The translations under genes were made by a program, and so were the position numbers. A DNA stretch of 64,000 nt from an uncultured Odoribacter sp. (GTDB taxonomy: Bacteria; Bacteroidota; Bacteroidia; Bacteroidales; Marinifilaceae): NCBI GenBank assembly GCA_910578105.1, contig CAJTPD010000003.1, positions 171,132-235,131 on the forward strand, written 5' to 3'. The notes beneath the pieces are model-generated. The model saw only the letters and a program-made list of their open reading frames with translations. It did not search any database and was not told where the DNA came from. This document shows positions 17,783 to 28,100 of this stretch, piece by piece. How positions within the stretch are numbered: position 1 is the stretch's first letter; each line of letters opens with the position of its first letter.

Positions 17783-19336
17783 ATGAAAAATATATTTATA
17801 GTTTTAATCATTTTAATCGCTTCCGCTTGTAACTATCTGGATGATTACTCCCAAGACCTGGTGGTTGCAAAATCGGTAAGCGACCTGGACGAAGTCTTAT
17901 TAGGCAGTGTGTATCTGCCAAGCAAATCATCTGTAAAAGATTTGGCATATGGTGATATGGGCTGGTGGCTGCACATCATGGATGATGATGTGAACGGAGT
18001 GATAACCCCAAAAGGAGGTTTACGCTATTATTCTTACGCGATGAACGAGGCCTATTTTGGCTATACCTGCTGGCAACTGGAAGTGGGCAGAAACTACACA
18101 AAAAACAATCTGGCCGACGATAATGCCTTATGGGATGATTTATACCGCAGAATCAACGTTTGCAACATCATCCTGGAAGAAATCAAAGACATCCATATTC
18201 CGGAGGAAGACCAAATGGATGCCTTACGGGTAAAGGGAGAAGCTCACTTTATACGAGCACAATTTTATTTTATACTAGTTAATATATATTCCAATGCCTA
18301 CGAACCTGACAAAGCAGCAACAACCCCAGGAGTTCCTTTGAAACTAACAAACTATGTAGAACATAATAAAGACAAAGATTCTCAATTTGAACGCACTTCT
18401 GTAGAACAAGTGTACAATCAAATAGTGGCAGATTTGAAAGCGGCTGTGGATTGTTTTACCAAAAGTCCGCAAACACACTCGTTCTACAGAGCTTCCAAAG
18501 AAGCCTCCCTACTGTTATTAAGCCGGGTATATCTGTTCATGCAGGATTGGACAAATGCCCGCACTACGGCTGCTGAATTATTGGAATTAAAATCAGCACT
18601 GAAAAATTACATCCTTGCAAACGAAGAAGAGGAAATAATTTCCAGAAGCAATCCGGAAATATTGTTTTCTCAAGGCTCACTGAATTTGCAGCAGGCAATC
18701 AGTGGAAATGGCGGAGACTTTTGTATATCAAACGATTTATATCATTTATATTCAGATAAAGACTGCCGGAAAACTCTGTTTTTCAGTGAAGCTTCAAACA
18801 GCGACAGCATAGCTTTAGGTATGAAATACCGCCATGATGAGCATCAGTCCTACGTTTCAGATTTATACCTACTGCGAACTTCTGAGGCCTGGCTGAACAT
18901 GATGGAAGCTTGTGCAATGCTGGACAAAGCAGACGAAGCTTCAAAATGGCTGAACGATTTCCGCACTTACCGGATTACCGACTGGCAAAATGTCAACTAT
19001 GACCTGCAAACCGTGATTCAGGAAATCCGTAAGGAACGACGCAAAGAATTGTGCCTGGAAGGCCACCGCTGGTTCGACCTGCGACGTTATGCTGTATGCT
19101 CTAAAGCCCCTTTCCAAAAAAAGATTGAACGGGTTTTCGCATTGTATAAATGGAATTCCGATTACACATTTGACCATGCCGAACTCTACTGTTTAGAAAA
19201 AAACGATCCGGCATATACGCTTTCCATTCCGAAATCTGTACTGGAGTTTGACAAAGGAATGCCCGATAACGAACGCATTGCCCGCCACCTGACAAAAATA
19301 ATAAAGTATAAATTTGTAAATAATGAACAAAAATGA
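17783..19336 (+). CDS. SusD/RagB-like surface lipoprotein, locus 1
   Basis: Ligand-binding lid of the SusC channel, 517 aa. The lipobox is at residues 13-16 (ASAC) with Cys16 as lipid site. Typical SusD features are the TPR-like helices and the C-terminal consensus region KERRKELCLEGHRWFDLRRY. It overlaps the next gene by 4 nt (ATGA), showing one operon. Binding specificity cannot be read from the sequence. Confidence 0.93.
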   Translation: MKNIFIVLIILIASACNYLDDYSQDLVVAKSVSDLDEVLLGSVYLPSKSSVKDLAYGDMGWWLHIMDDDVNGVITPKGGLRYYSYAMNEAYFGYTCWQLEVGRNYTKNNLADDNALWDDLYRRINVCNIILEEIKDIHIPEEDQMDALRVKGEAHFIRAQFYFILVNIYSNAYEPDKAATTPGVPLKLTNYVEHNKDKDSQFERTSVEQVYNQIVADLKAAVDCFTKSPQTHSFYRASKEASLLLLSRVYLFMQDWTNARTTAAELLELKSALKNYILANEEEEIISRSNPEILFSQGSLNLQQAISGNGGDFCISNDLYHLYSDKDCRKTLFFSEASNSDSIALGMKYRHDEHQSYVSDLYLLRTSEAWLNMMEACAMLDKADEASKWLNDFRTYRITDWQNVNYDLQTVIQEIRKERRKELCLEGHRWFDLRRYAVCSKAPFQKKIERVFALYKWNSDYTFDHAELYCLEKNDPAYTLSIPKSVLEFDKGMPDNERIARHLTKIIKYKFVNNEQK

Positions 19337-20307
19337 TTATGAAAAAATTATGGTATATGATTCTGGGAACTATAATGCTGGCATGCAACAAAGAAGACGC
19401 TTTGGATTCCCGGATACAATTGGAAAATTTATACACAATATCAGATGATGCCAGCGATACGATAAAACAGCAGATATACAGAATATATACAACCTATGAC
19501 GTTCCGGTTTACTTTAACGACACCATCGGGCAAGTATTCCTGAAAACAGATGTAAATGGCAATGCCGTCTATAAATATGAAAACTTGGATTTAGCCTGGA
19601 CGTTTGACGACTACGAACAACTCAATTATTACTACCATTATGTGACCGAACCGCAAAAACAATCAGAAGCCTTGCATTTCATTGAGCAATATTTAAAGGA
19701 TGCCTCACCGGAACTCTACCCCTTTTGTTTTTTTGTCACAGAAAGAATAGACAGGAAAAAACGAAGTGAAATTAAACTTACTGAAGTTGAAGACCAGTTT
19801 TTAATCGGTTTCCGCACAATTACACTGTTACTGGGACGGTGTACCGAGGAAGAACCGAAAAGTATAGCCATCAAAATGCTTCGCTCAAATGTGTCACAGA
19901 AAATTAATAATTATGCAGAAGAGTTGGCTTATTTTCATGCGGTTTCGGAAGAAAAATGCTATAATGCCTACTGGACTAACTTGGACCCGACCCTTTCAGA
20001 ATACTGGAAAGCCCCGGAATTGGACCCGGATTATATAAATACGAATTACACACCCGAACAACTGGAAGAAATTCGGGCACAACAACGCCCAGTGGTAGCA
20101 CATTATGGCTTTGTTATGGCTGAAAAACAAGACGGTGGTATGAGTGCTCCCCGCAACAAAGAAGAAGATTTACAAGGATATATAAAAGTTATAATGAACG
20201 GTTCGGATGAAACTTTCCGGGCCAATTGGGGTAATTATCCTTTAGTGATGAAGAAATACGAAATTTTGTATAAAATTATTACTGAAAAGTTAGGAGTTGA
20301 ATTGTAA
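19333..20307 (+). CDS. Lipoprotein like zinc-metallohydrolase family, active site lost
   Basis: A 324-aa lipoprotein (lipobox ending at Cys18, MLAC). Its place right after SusD, its size and several blocks resemble the substrate import-associated zinc metallohydrolase lipoproteins (TIGR04549/Peptidase_Mx1 type): a central helix followed by a Phe-x-x-Val-Ser...Tyr...Trp-Thr block (FHAVSEEKCYNAYWT, 201-215) and a later GFV...ED segment (259-280). However the HExxH zinc motif is absent; the corresponding stretch reads SQKINNYAEELAYFH (188-202). If the assignment is right this is a pseudoenzyme, possibly a binding protein. The family link rests on my reading, without an alignment. Start could also be the ATG at 19339. 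Confidence 0.6.
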   Translation: MIMKKLWYMILGTIMLACNKEDALDSRIQLENLYTISDDASDTIKQQIYRIYTTYDVPVYFNDTIGQVFLKTDVNGNAVYKYENLDLAWTFDDYEQLNYYYHYVTEPQKQSEALHFIEQYLKDASPELYPFCFFVTERIDRKKRSEIKLTEVEDQFLIGFRTITLLLGRCTEEEPKSIAIKMLRSNVSQKINNYAEELAYFHAVSEEKCYNAYWTNLDPTLSEYWKAPELDPDYINTNYTPEQLEEIRAQQRPVVAHYGFVMAEKQDGGMSAPRNKEEDLQGYIKVIMNGSDETFRANWGNYPLVMKKYEILYKIITEKLGVEL

Positions 20308-20317
20308 TACAAATGCT

Positions 20318-21334
20318 ATGAAAAAGTTAACAATGATATTACTGGGAATCATAATTTGGACCGCATGTGACGACAACGGCCAGAAAGTGTTTGTCGGTCC
20401 GGAAGGAATGATTTCCCAATTCACGGATACAAGAGACGGCAAAGTATATCAATGCGTAACCATTGGCAAACAGACCTGGATGGCCGAGAACCTGGCCTAT
20501 CGTATGCCTTTGGGAAGTGTGAACGGGTGTTATACATATCAGGAAAACAGCGTGGATACGACAAAGCTCAGTGAAATGGATATTGATAAGGCCTTCGCAG
20601 AAAAATTCAAAAATTCCCAAGAATTAATTCAGGGAACAGTAAATGTAATAATGCCTTGGGGAGATGTATTTACAATGCCAATATTTGAGTATATTATGAG
20701 TAATTCTTTGGGAGGAAGACCACAAGAACTCATACAAGTGATTCAAATTCTTCTTCCCAAAATGGCAGAATCGAGTCCCGATGTTCCACGGGCCCTGGAA
20801 ATATTAGACAGCTTACATGCCAGCATTAAACCGGAATTAATTGCATCATTAGTCTCTACACAATTAGAATTGGCAGAAATAAATAATGAAGGTTATGCTG
20901 CGGAATACGGTTATTTGTATACCTGGCCGGCAGCACAAAAAGCTTTGCCGGAAGGCTGGAGGTTGCCAACCGATGAAGACTGGAAGATATTGGAAAAAGA
21001 ATTGGGAATGGAAGAAACTGAACTTAATTTGTTAGAGGAATGGCGGAACAAAGGCGTAGAAACCTTGCTGAAAAACGAACAAACAGGATTCAGATTAAAG
21101 TACGGCGGATTACGCGCTTACGGTAATTTCGGAGATCACGGCACTCCGTATATAAACAAAAACATGTGTGCCGCCTTCTGGACCTCTACCTCCATAAACC
21201 GGAATGACTCTACACAGGTTGCAATTGTCCGCACTGTTTCCTTGATAAACAACGGAGTATTGCGTTCTACAGCAAATACGGTTTCTGGAAACTTCGCCGC
21301 AGCATACAGTATACGTGGAATTAAAAATAATTAA
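20318..21334 (+). CDS. FISUMP-domain lipoprotein with a central insertion
   Basis: A 338-aa lipoprotein (lipid Cys17 after IIIWTA). The Fibrobacter-type major paralogous domain (TIGR02145) is recognised by GKVYQCVTIGKQTWMAENLAY (41-61, quoted only for its start and end blocks GKVYQ and AENLAY), YGYLYTWPAA (197-206), PEGWRLPTDEDW (211-222), TGFRLKYGG and FWTSTS (288-293). Unlike compact members, about 110 mostly helical residues (about 80-190) separate the first and second blocks. The function of the domain is unknown; it is a C-type-lectin-like surface module in form. Start is ATG 20318; the earlier TTG overlaps the previous gene. Confidence 0.78.
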   Translation: MKKLTMILLGIIIWTACDDNGQKVFVGPEGMISQFTDTRDGKVYQCVTIGKQTWMAENLAYRMPLGSVNGCYTYQENSVDTTKLSEMDIDKAFAEKFKNSQELIQGTVNVIMPWGDVFTMPIFEYIMSNSLGGRPQELIQVIQILLPKMAESSPDVPRALEILDSLHASIKPELIASLVSTQLELAEINNEGYAAEYGYLYTWPAAQKALPEGWRLPTDEDWKILEKELGMEETELNLLEEWRNKGVETLLKNEQTGFRLKYGGLRAYGNFGDHGTPYINKNMCAAFWTSTSINRNDSTQVAIVRTVSLINNGVLRSTANTVSGNFAAAYSIRGIKNN

Positions 21335-21344
21335 AATAAACAAT

Positions 21345-22796
21345 ATGAAAAAAACAATTTTGGCTTTGTGCATGGTATGGGGAATCATATTTATTGGTAC
21401 AGCTCAAAGCATATACGGAGACAGAGCAAGTGCAAATGTAAAAATGAAATATATTTCTTCTTTCGAAGAAGCTCTGAAACGGGCAAAGGCAGAGAATAAA
21501 CCAATTTTTCTATGTGGTTTCGCCGATTGGGCAGTTCCTTGTCATGCCATGAATCAAGTAGTTTTCAGTGACCAGAAGTTTGCCGACTGGATGGACGAAC
21601 ATTTTGTAAATCTTATTGTAGACATTACCAGTCGGGAAGGACAGCCTTGGGCCCAGAAATACAACGTCATTACTATGCCTCATTATGTTGTATTGAATCC
21701 GAAAGGAGATGTAATCTTTCGGATTGTCGGAGGACATAAATTGCCTGACTTCCAAAATCTGTTGAGTATGGCATTAAACCCAAAAACAACTCTTCCGGAG
21801 CTGAAACGGCAGTATGATAATGGCGAACGGAATCCGAAATTTTTAATGAAATACATCGATGTCATGAGCATAGCCGACGAACCGGTCACCCCTATATTGT
21901 CCGAACTGTTTTCCAAAGTGAAAGACAAAGACCTGTCCAAAAAAGAATATTGGAATTATTTGACCAAAAAAGCGCAGAATGACGAGGATGAATTATTTAA
22001 AAAAGTAATTGACCGAAAAACGGAATTTGTAAAAAACAACGGCCCCGAATCAGTAAACAAATATCTTGCAGGAATCTATTTCGGCAAATTATTTCCCTAT
22101 GCGTGCGGAACCAAACCATATGAGCCTCATTTAATGGTGGATATTGCTTTAAATCTAAACAAATGTGACTTACCGGATACAAATGCCGTTTTTGCATTAT
22201 ATGAAATAGCTAAATTCCGGGGCGAAAAAAAATACTCCCAAATGGTGGACGTGATGAAAAAACGGACACAAGGATGGCCCCCAGACTTTATCGGCAATAT
22301 AGATGTATGCCTGGGAGAACTGAAAGGACTACCAAACGAACAACGGAACCTGTTAATAGACTATCTGAAAGAACGTTCGGAAAATTTGCAAGGCCCGGCA
22401 CTGAAATATTATCAACAAGCCATCCAAAACCTAGCAAATAAAGAGGGTATTCAATTCACGGACCTAAATTTTGAAAAAGCCTTAAAACAGGCTGCCCAAG
22501 AAAAAAAATTAATCTTTATGGATTGCTATACGGTTTGGTGTAACCCCTGTAAAAAAATGAACGAACAAGTCTTTACCCAAAAAGAAGCAGGAGATTACTT
22601 TAACACACATTTCATTTCACTGAAAATAGATATGGAAAAAAAAGAGGGACTGGAACTGGGAAAAAAATATGAAGTAGAAGCCTATCCGACAATGTTTGTA
22701 CTGGACTCCGACGGACAGGTTATCGGCAAACTCCGGGGTGCCCGTGATTTAAAGACCTTTATGAAAGAAATCAAAAAAATAGTGGAAAACAAATAA
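21345..22796 (+). CDS. Periplasmic protein with two thioredoxin domains, locus 1
   Basis: A 483-aa exported protein with signal peptide 1-20 (cut after GTA). Domain 1 (about 38-150) has DWAVPCHAMN at 61-70: the first cysteine of the CxxC is replaced by Ala63, leaving only Cys66. A helical linker (about 160-365) follows. Domain 2 (about 370-483) has an intact site WCNPCKKM with Cys399 and Cys402 and the cis-proline YPTMFVL. It should act as a disulfide reductase or isomerase, with domain 1 possibly for substrate trapping or binding. Last gene of locus 1; a 378-nt gap follows. Start ATG 21345 chosen over GTG 21315 because the signal peptide begins there. Confidence 0.85.
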   Translation: MKKTILALCMVWGIIFIGTAQSIYGDRASANVKMKYISSFEEALKRAKAENKPIFLCGFADWAVPCHAMNQVVFSDQKFADWMDEHFVNLIVDITSREGQPWAQKYNVITMPHYVVLNPKGDVIFRIVGGHKLPDFQNLLSMALNPKTTLPELKRQYDNGERNPKFLMKYIDVMSIADEPVTPILSELFSKVKDKDLSKKEYWNYLTKKAQNDEDELFKKVIDRKTEFVKNNGPESVNKYLAGIYFGKLFPYACGTKPYEPHLMVDIALNLNKCDLPDTNAVFALYEIAKFRGEKKYSQMVDVMKKRTQGWPPDFIGNIDVCLGELKGLPNEQRNLLIDYLKERSENLQGPALKYYQQAIQNLANKEGIQFTDLNFEKALKQAAQEKKLIFMDCYTVWCNPCKKMNEQVFTQKEAGDYFNTHFISLKIDMEKKEGLELGKKYEVEAYPTMFVLDSDGQVIGKLRGARDLKTFMKEIKKIVENK

Positions 22797-23174
22797 TTAT
22801 TCCTATTGATTTTATCTCCGGGGATGAATATATGCCAAAACCGACATTTCAATTTTAACAAACGAGTATTTCTTCCAGAAATGGATGCAAAATTTACTCT
22901 TGACATATACTCATTCCCGGAATACTCCCCCTCCCTCTTGCAATATATGGGCGATAGCAAATAAAATGCCACACATCAGATATATAAAACCGGGCAATAT
23001 ACACTACTCTAAAACTATCCGCCAAGCCTATACAGCAGATTAATTTATACAATCTTGTATGTAAATGCTTAAAAAATTTTACTTTTGCCAAAAATTCAGT
23101 TGCTGAATCAAATTCCGGTACTTTGACAACAAAGACTTTAATTTTCAGGTTTTAAGATAAAAATATATTCACAG
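22797..23174. other. 378-bp gap between the two Sus-like loci
   Basis: No convincing gene. It contains the locus 2 sigma promoter near its right end and a small palindrome, ATACAATCTTGTAT (about 23048-23061), just overlapping the -33 region, which could be an operator. I see no clear terminator for locus 1. Confidence 0.4.
23055..23087 (+). promoter_or_regulatory. Promoter of the locus 2 sigma factor gene
   Basis: TTG at 23055-23057 and the exact -7 element TACTTTTG at 23080-23087, spaced 22 bp. The start codon is 87 nt further on. Confidence 0.5.
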
Positions 23175-23741
23175 TTGGATAATTGCATCTCTGAAAAACT
23201 ATTATATCGCTTAAACAAAGGAGAAGAACAGGCATTCGAATTTGTTTTTCATAAATACTATGCTTCTTTATGCTTCTTTGCCAATAAATTTTTGCAAGAT
23301 ACAGAAGCCGCAAAAGATGTCGTACAAGAAGTATTCATTGCCTTTCTGGGGAAAAAGTACAATTTTCCCAACTCAATTGCTTTGAAATCTTTCTTATATA
23401 CCTGTGTTCAGCGAAAAGCCCTTAATTATTTGGAAAAAATGAACAATCGGGCGAACATACAAAAACAAATAAAGCAATCCGATTATCAGGAAAATGAATA
23501 TTTCCTTTATCAGATAGAAACAGAAATATTCGAAGAAATCTTTACTGCGATAGAAGAATTACCGGCAGAATGCCGGCGAATCTTTAAAATGAGCTACATT
23601 GACCACCTGGATATACAGAAAATTTCACAAAAACTAAACATAGCTGAATCAACCATAAAAACCCAACGTCAACGTGCTAAGAAATTTTTACGGGAACGGT
23701 TGCAAAACCTCTATCCCCTGGCAGTCCTGCTGTTTTTTTAA
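23175..23741 (+). CDS. FecI-like ECF sigma factor, locus 2
   Basis: A 188-aa Bacteroidetes-type ECF sigma factor. Region 2 is at about residues 18-80 (FHKYYASLCFFANKFLQ, AAKDVVQEVFIAFLG) and region 4 at about 125-175 (LPAECRRIFKMSYIDHLDIQKI ending in IKTQRQRAKKFLRERL). The start is TTG: no in-frame ATG or GTG exists between the upstream stop at 23139 and the conserved sequence, so either TTG 23175 is used or the true start is a rarer codon. Partner is the FecR protein encoded next. Confidence 0.9.
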   Translation: MDNCISEKLLYRLNKGEEQAFEFVFHKYYASLCFFANKFLQDTEAAKDVVQEVFIAFLGKKYNFPNSIALKSFLYTCVQRKALNYLEKMNNRANIQKQIKQSDYQENEYFLYQIETEIFEEIFTAIEELPAECRRIFKMSYIDHLDIQKISQKLNIAESTIKTQRQRAKKFLRERLQNLYPLAVLLFF

Positions 23742-23867
23742 TCTTACCACCTCTTCTCTTACCTGATTTTTGCTGCAAAATTCTGCCCGCAAACAAATTT
23801 TTATAAAAAAAATAAATTTTTGTCATCCTTTCTTTTTTATTATCGGTTTATATAATAAAAAAATTGG

Positions 23868-25037
23868 ATGATGAATTCAGAAAAGTATACATTACAAAAA
23901 ATTGTACGCTTAATACTGCTTAGTTTATACGATAAAACCGGAAAGCCGGAAACAGAAGAATTACAAAAATGGCAGAAAGAACACAAAAACAATCAGCACT
24001 TCTATCAAAAAATCTCATCCCCGTCCTATTTAGAACAAGGCCTGCAAGAATATAGTCAATACGACTCCCGACATGCCTGGGAGCAAATGAAATTACAAAT
24101 ACAAAACAGAAAAAAGAGATTTATCAGACGACTGCTCCCCTATGCAGCAATAGTAATCCTCCTGATAAGTACCGTTATTTTAACCCGCTTCCAATACCCG
24201 GCAAAATCACCGGAACCACAAATTACAACCACTAAACTTATCCGTCCCGGTTCCTCTAAAGCTCAATTGATATTATCTGACGGACAACAAATTGAACTGG
24301 AAGCCGGGAACGGGCGTCTATGCCGGCCAATAGAAGGAGAAAACTTTTTAAATGACGGTAAATTGTTGGATTACCGCCAGCAGCCATTTACCAAAGAAAA
24401 TGTAACCCTGCATACTCTACGGACTCCCCGAGGCGGGGAATACCAACTCGTTTTATCAGATGGTACCCGGATATGGATGAATGCCGACTCGGAATTAGTA
24501 TATCCTGAACATTTTACAGGTCCCCGGCGAAAAGTGGAATTGAAAGGCGAAGCCTACTTCGAAGTAGCCCAAAACACCGAATGCCCGTTCCATGTCGTCG
24601 TCGGGGACATGGAAGTAAAAGTTTTGGGAACCTCATTCAATATATCCGCTTATCCCAACGCAAAACGTCAAACAACATTAGCAGAAGGAAGTGTAACCGT
24701 TCATTGGCAGCAACAAGAAATGCTCATCCGGCCTGGTCAGCAAGTAACGGAAAGCAACGAAGGGTTACAGGTAAAACAAGTAAATGTCGCAAACTATACA
24801 GGCTGGAAAGACCGCCGTTTTATATATGAAAATCAGAACCTGGGAGAAGTATTGAAAGAATTGGAACGTTGGTATGATGTAGAAATTATTACAGCCGACC
24901 AAACGATTGGCACTCTGCATTTGACAGCCAATTTACCAAAATATGAAAATATAGATAAAGTTCTGAATATCATAGAATATGCAGCGTGTGTAAAATTTGA
25001 AATCAAAAACCGGAAAATTATAATTCGACGGGATTGA
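23868..25037 (+). CDS. FecR-like anti-sigma factor, locus 2
   Basis: A 389-aa regulator built like the locus 1 FecR: cytoplasmic N-terminus, one membrane helix (about 86-107), periplasmic FecR domain (about 180-280; GGEYQLVLSDGTRIWMNADS, GEAYFEVA, VLGTSFNISAY) and C-terminal DUF4974 (about 315-389). It should hold the locus 2 sigma factor until signalled by the STN domain of the neighbouring SusC. ATG 23868 is followed directly by another ATG; either could be used. A 126-nt gap separates it from the sigma gene. Confidence 0.93.
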   Translation: MMNSEKYTLQKIVRLILLSLYDKTGKPETEELQKWQKEHKNNQHFYQKISSPSYLEQGLQEYSQYDSRHAWEQMKLQIQNRKKRFIRRLLPYAAIVILLISTVILTRFQYPAKSPEPQITTTKLIRPGSSKAQLILSDGQQIELEAGNGRLCRPIEGENFLNDGKLLDYRQQPFTKENVTLHTLRTPRGGEYQLVLSDGTRIWMNADSELVYPEHFTGPRRKVELKGEAYFEVAQNTECPFHVVVGDMEVKVLGTSFNISAYPNAKRQTTLAEGSVTVHWQQQEMLIRPGQQVTESNEGLQVKQVNVANYTGWKDRRFIYENQNLGEVLKELERWYDVEIITADQTIGTLHLTANLPKYENIDKVLNIIEYAACVKFEIKNRKIIIRRD

Positions 25038-25137
25038 TATATGAAAAAGTTGGTTAAAAGTATGGTTCTGACGAGACAACAATTTTAACAACACCCTTTT
25101 GCACAGGGGATTTATAATAATTAACTATTACAAACTT

Positions 25138-28100
25138 ATGAAAAAAAATCAAGAATTCGACGTCGGAAAAAAATCCGGCGTAGTTCAAAAAATGTGCTTG
25201 ACAATGAAATTACTGTTTCTTTCTCTGGTTATGGGATTTTCAACAGTTAGTGCGAATACCTTTTCGCAGGTCAAAATAAACATTTCGGTAAATGAATCTT
25301 CTTTAACAGAAATTTTCAAACAATTAAGTCAGCAAACCGGCTTACACTTTGCCTACAGTAGTGACATTTTACAACACACTGAAAAAATAAGTATTGAAAT
25401 GCAAAATCAGGATTTGTCGGATGTCATGAGAGAATGTCTGAAAAATACAAACTTATGGTATCGTATGGAAGGTGACATTGTCGTAATCTCTCCGAAATTT
25501 GAACGACAAAGCGTTTCAGAGAAAGAAATTGTACTGACTGGGGTTGTCAAAGAAAAAAAAGGAGATGCCCTGCCAGGTGTCACCATCATGGTAAAGGATA
25601 CCAGAATAGGTACTTCTACCGATACACACGGACGGTTTAAAATACTATTACCTCCGATGGAAAAAACCATACTGGTTTTCTCCTTTGTCGGTATGAACAC
25701 GCAGGAATTCGTGGTCAAAGACCCTGCCAAACCGATTGAAATAGTACTGGAAGAAGAAAACGCTGACTTAGACGAAGTAGTTATAACAGGTATTTATACC
25801 CGTAAAAAAGAAAGTTTCACAGGTTCTTCTCAAACGTACAAAACCGAAGATTTGAAAATGATAGGTACGCAGAATATCATTCAGAGTTTGAAAACGCTGG
25901 ACCCGGCATTCAATCTTTTGGAAAGCAAAGAATACGGCTCCGACCCCAATCGTTTACCCGACATTGAAATCCGTGGTAAAAGTAGTGTCGTCGGTCTGAA
26001 AGAGGAATTCGGACAAGACCCCAACCAACCCTTGTTTATACTGGACGGTTTTGAGACGACTTTACAAACCATTGTCGATTTGAACATGGACCGGGTAGCT
26101 TCTGTAACAATCCTGAAAGATGCCGCATCGACTGCTATCTACGGCTCAAAAGCCGCCAACGGCGTGGTTGTAGTGGAAACAAAAGCACCGGCACGCGGAA
26201 AACTCCGGTTTAATTATAACGGCAGTGTAGACATTTCTTTTGCAGACCTGACAGACTATAATTTAATGAATGCAGAGGAAAAATTAGAATTCGAACGCCT
26301 GTCCGGTGTCTTTGACAGTGAATCGGCCACCCTTCAGGAACAACTGACCGGAAGATATAACCAATTGTTACAAAACGTAAAACGGGGAGTAAATTCCTAT
26401 TGGATGTCGGAACCGTTACGTTTGGGTATCACCCACCGGCACAATTTATATTTAGAGGGAGGCGACGAACAAATGCGTTACGGTTTAGGAGTCAACTATT
26501 CCGGTATACAGGGAGTAATGAAAAATTCAATCCGCGATATTATGGGGTTATCCCTCGACCTCATCTACCGGAAGAAAGGATTCAACTTTGTCAACAAATT
26601 GTCCGTCGACTGGAACAATAGCGACAATCCGATTGTCCCTTTCTCTACTTATGCCAGTACCAACCCTTATTATGAAAAGAAGTCGGCCAATAGTGAACGC
26701 TGGTTGGAGGATTGGCATGTAGAAAACATTGTCGGCACCAATTTCGAGACAATCCGGGTGGAAAATCCATTGTTCAACGATGTCCAAAATAGTTATAACA
26801 AAGCAAAGAGTTTTGGTATCCGGGATAATTTCAGTATTGAAATCCGTCCGCTCGACGCTCTGAGTATCCGTGGTCGTATTGGTCTGACTAAAAGTATCGG
26901 CGAAAGTGAAGCATTTACCTCCCCGAATGCCTCTCAATTCGAGTCGGTGGCTCCCTTGCTCAAAGGTACTTATAATAATTCCCACAACGATGCGCTGAAT
27001 TATGATGCGGATTTCACCGTCACTTACGGACAGTTATTGGGAGAAAAACACATGCTTAATATCGCCGCAGGTATAAGTATCAGCGAAAGGCAATCGGTCA
27101 GTAAAAACTTTAGTGCCCAGGGATTCCCCGAAGGCAATTTCACAAAACCCAGTTTTGCCAATCAATACCCGGAAGGCGGTAAACCGGGATACTCGGAAAG
27201 CAAATCCCGTAACGCTAATTTTTATCTGAACGGAGGATATGCTTATGACAACCGTTACTTGCTGGATGTAAACCTGCGTTCAGACGGAACTTCCGTATTC
27301 GGTGCCAACAAACGCTTTTCAACCACCTGGGCTGTCGGCGTAGCGTGGAATTTACACAAAGAGAAATTTGTAAAAAACCATACCGATTTATTCAATATAT
27401 TTAAAATCCGGGCTTCTGTCGGTAATCCGGGAAACCAGAATTTCGGTTCTTATTCTGCCATTACTACTTATTATTTCAACAACTGGATGTTAAACGATTT
27501 TGGTACCGGACTTTTAATTTCCAATTTTGGGGACCCGGATTTAGAATGGCAACGCACATTGGACAAGAACATCGGTTTGGATTTGAGTATGTTTTCCAAT
27601 CGTTTCCACATAAATTTCGACTACTATCACAAACGCACCGACCCGTTAATTGCCACCATCAAAATGCCTTCGTCCATGGGTGTCACCAGTCGGCGGGCAA
27701 ATATAGGTGTGCAGGTAGACCAGGGACTTAACGGTAGTATAAGTTACGCATTCCTTTACAAACCCAAAAAAAGTATCAATTATACAATGAGCCTCAATTT
27801 CCGCTATGGAAAAGCTTATTATGACAAAATCGGTCAAAATCTCGACCAATACAACAAAGAAAACATTGCTAAAAACATGGTCAGATACTACGACGGTAGT
27901 AGTCCCACGGCATTATGGGCAGTTCGCTCCCGGGGGATTGACCCCGCCACAGGAAAAGAAATTTTTGTCCGGAAAGACGATGTGCTGACTTATGAATTCT
28001 CTTATAACGATGAGGTGGAAATAGGTGATACTCGGCCCACTCTGGAAGGAGTATGGGGAAATATGCTTTATTACAAAGGGTTCTCTGCCAGTCTGCAAAT

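Noticed and set aside
25041..25088. A 15-codon ORF (MKKLVKSMVLTRQQF) between fecR and susC of locus 2
   Set aside because: Too short and without an associated attenuator; likely chance, though a leader peptide cannot be excluded.
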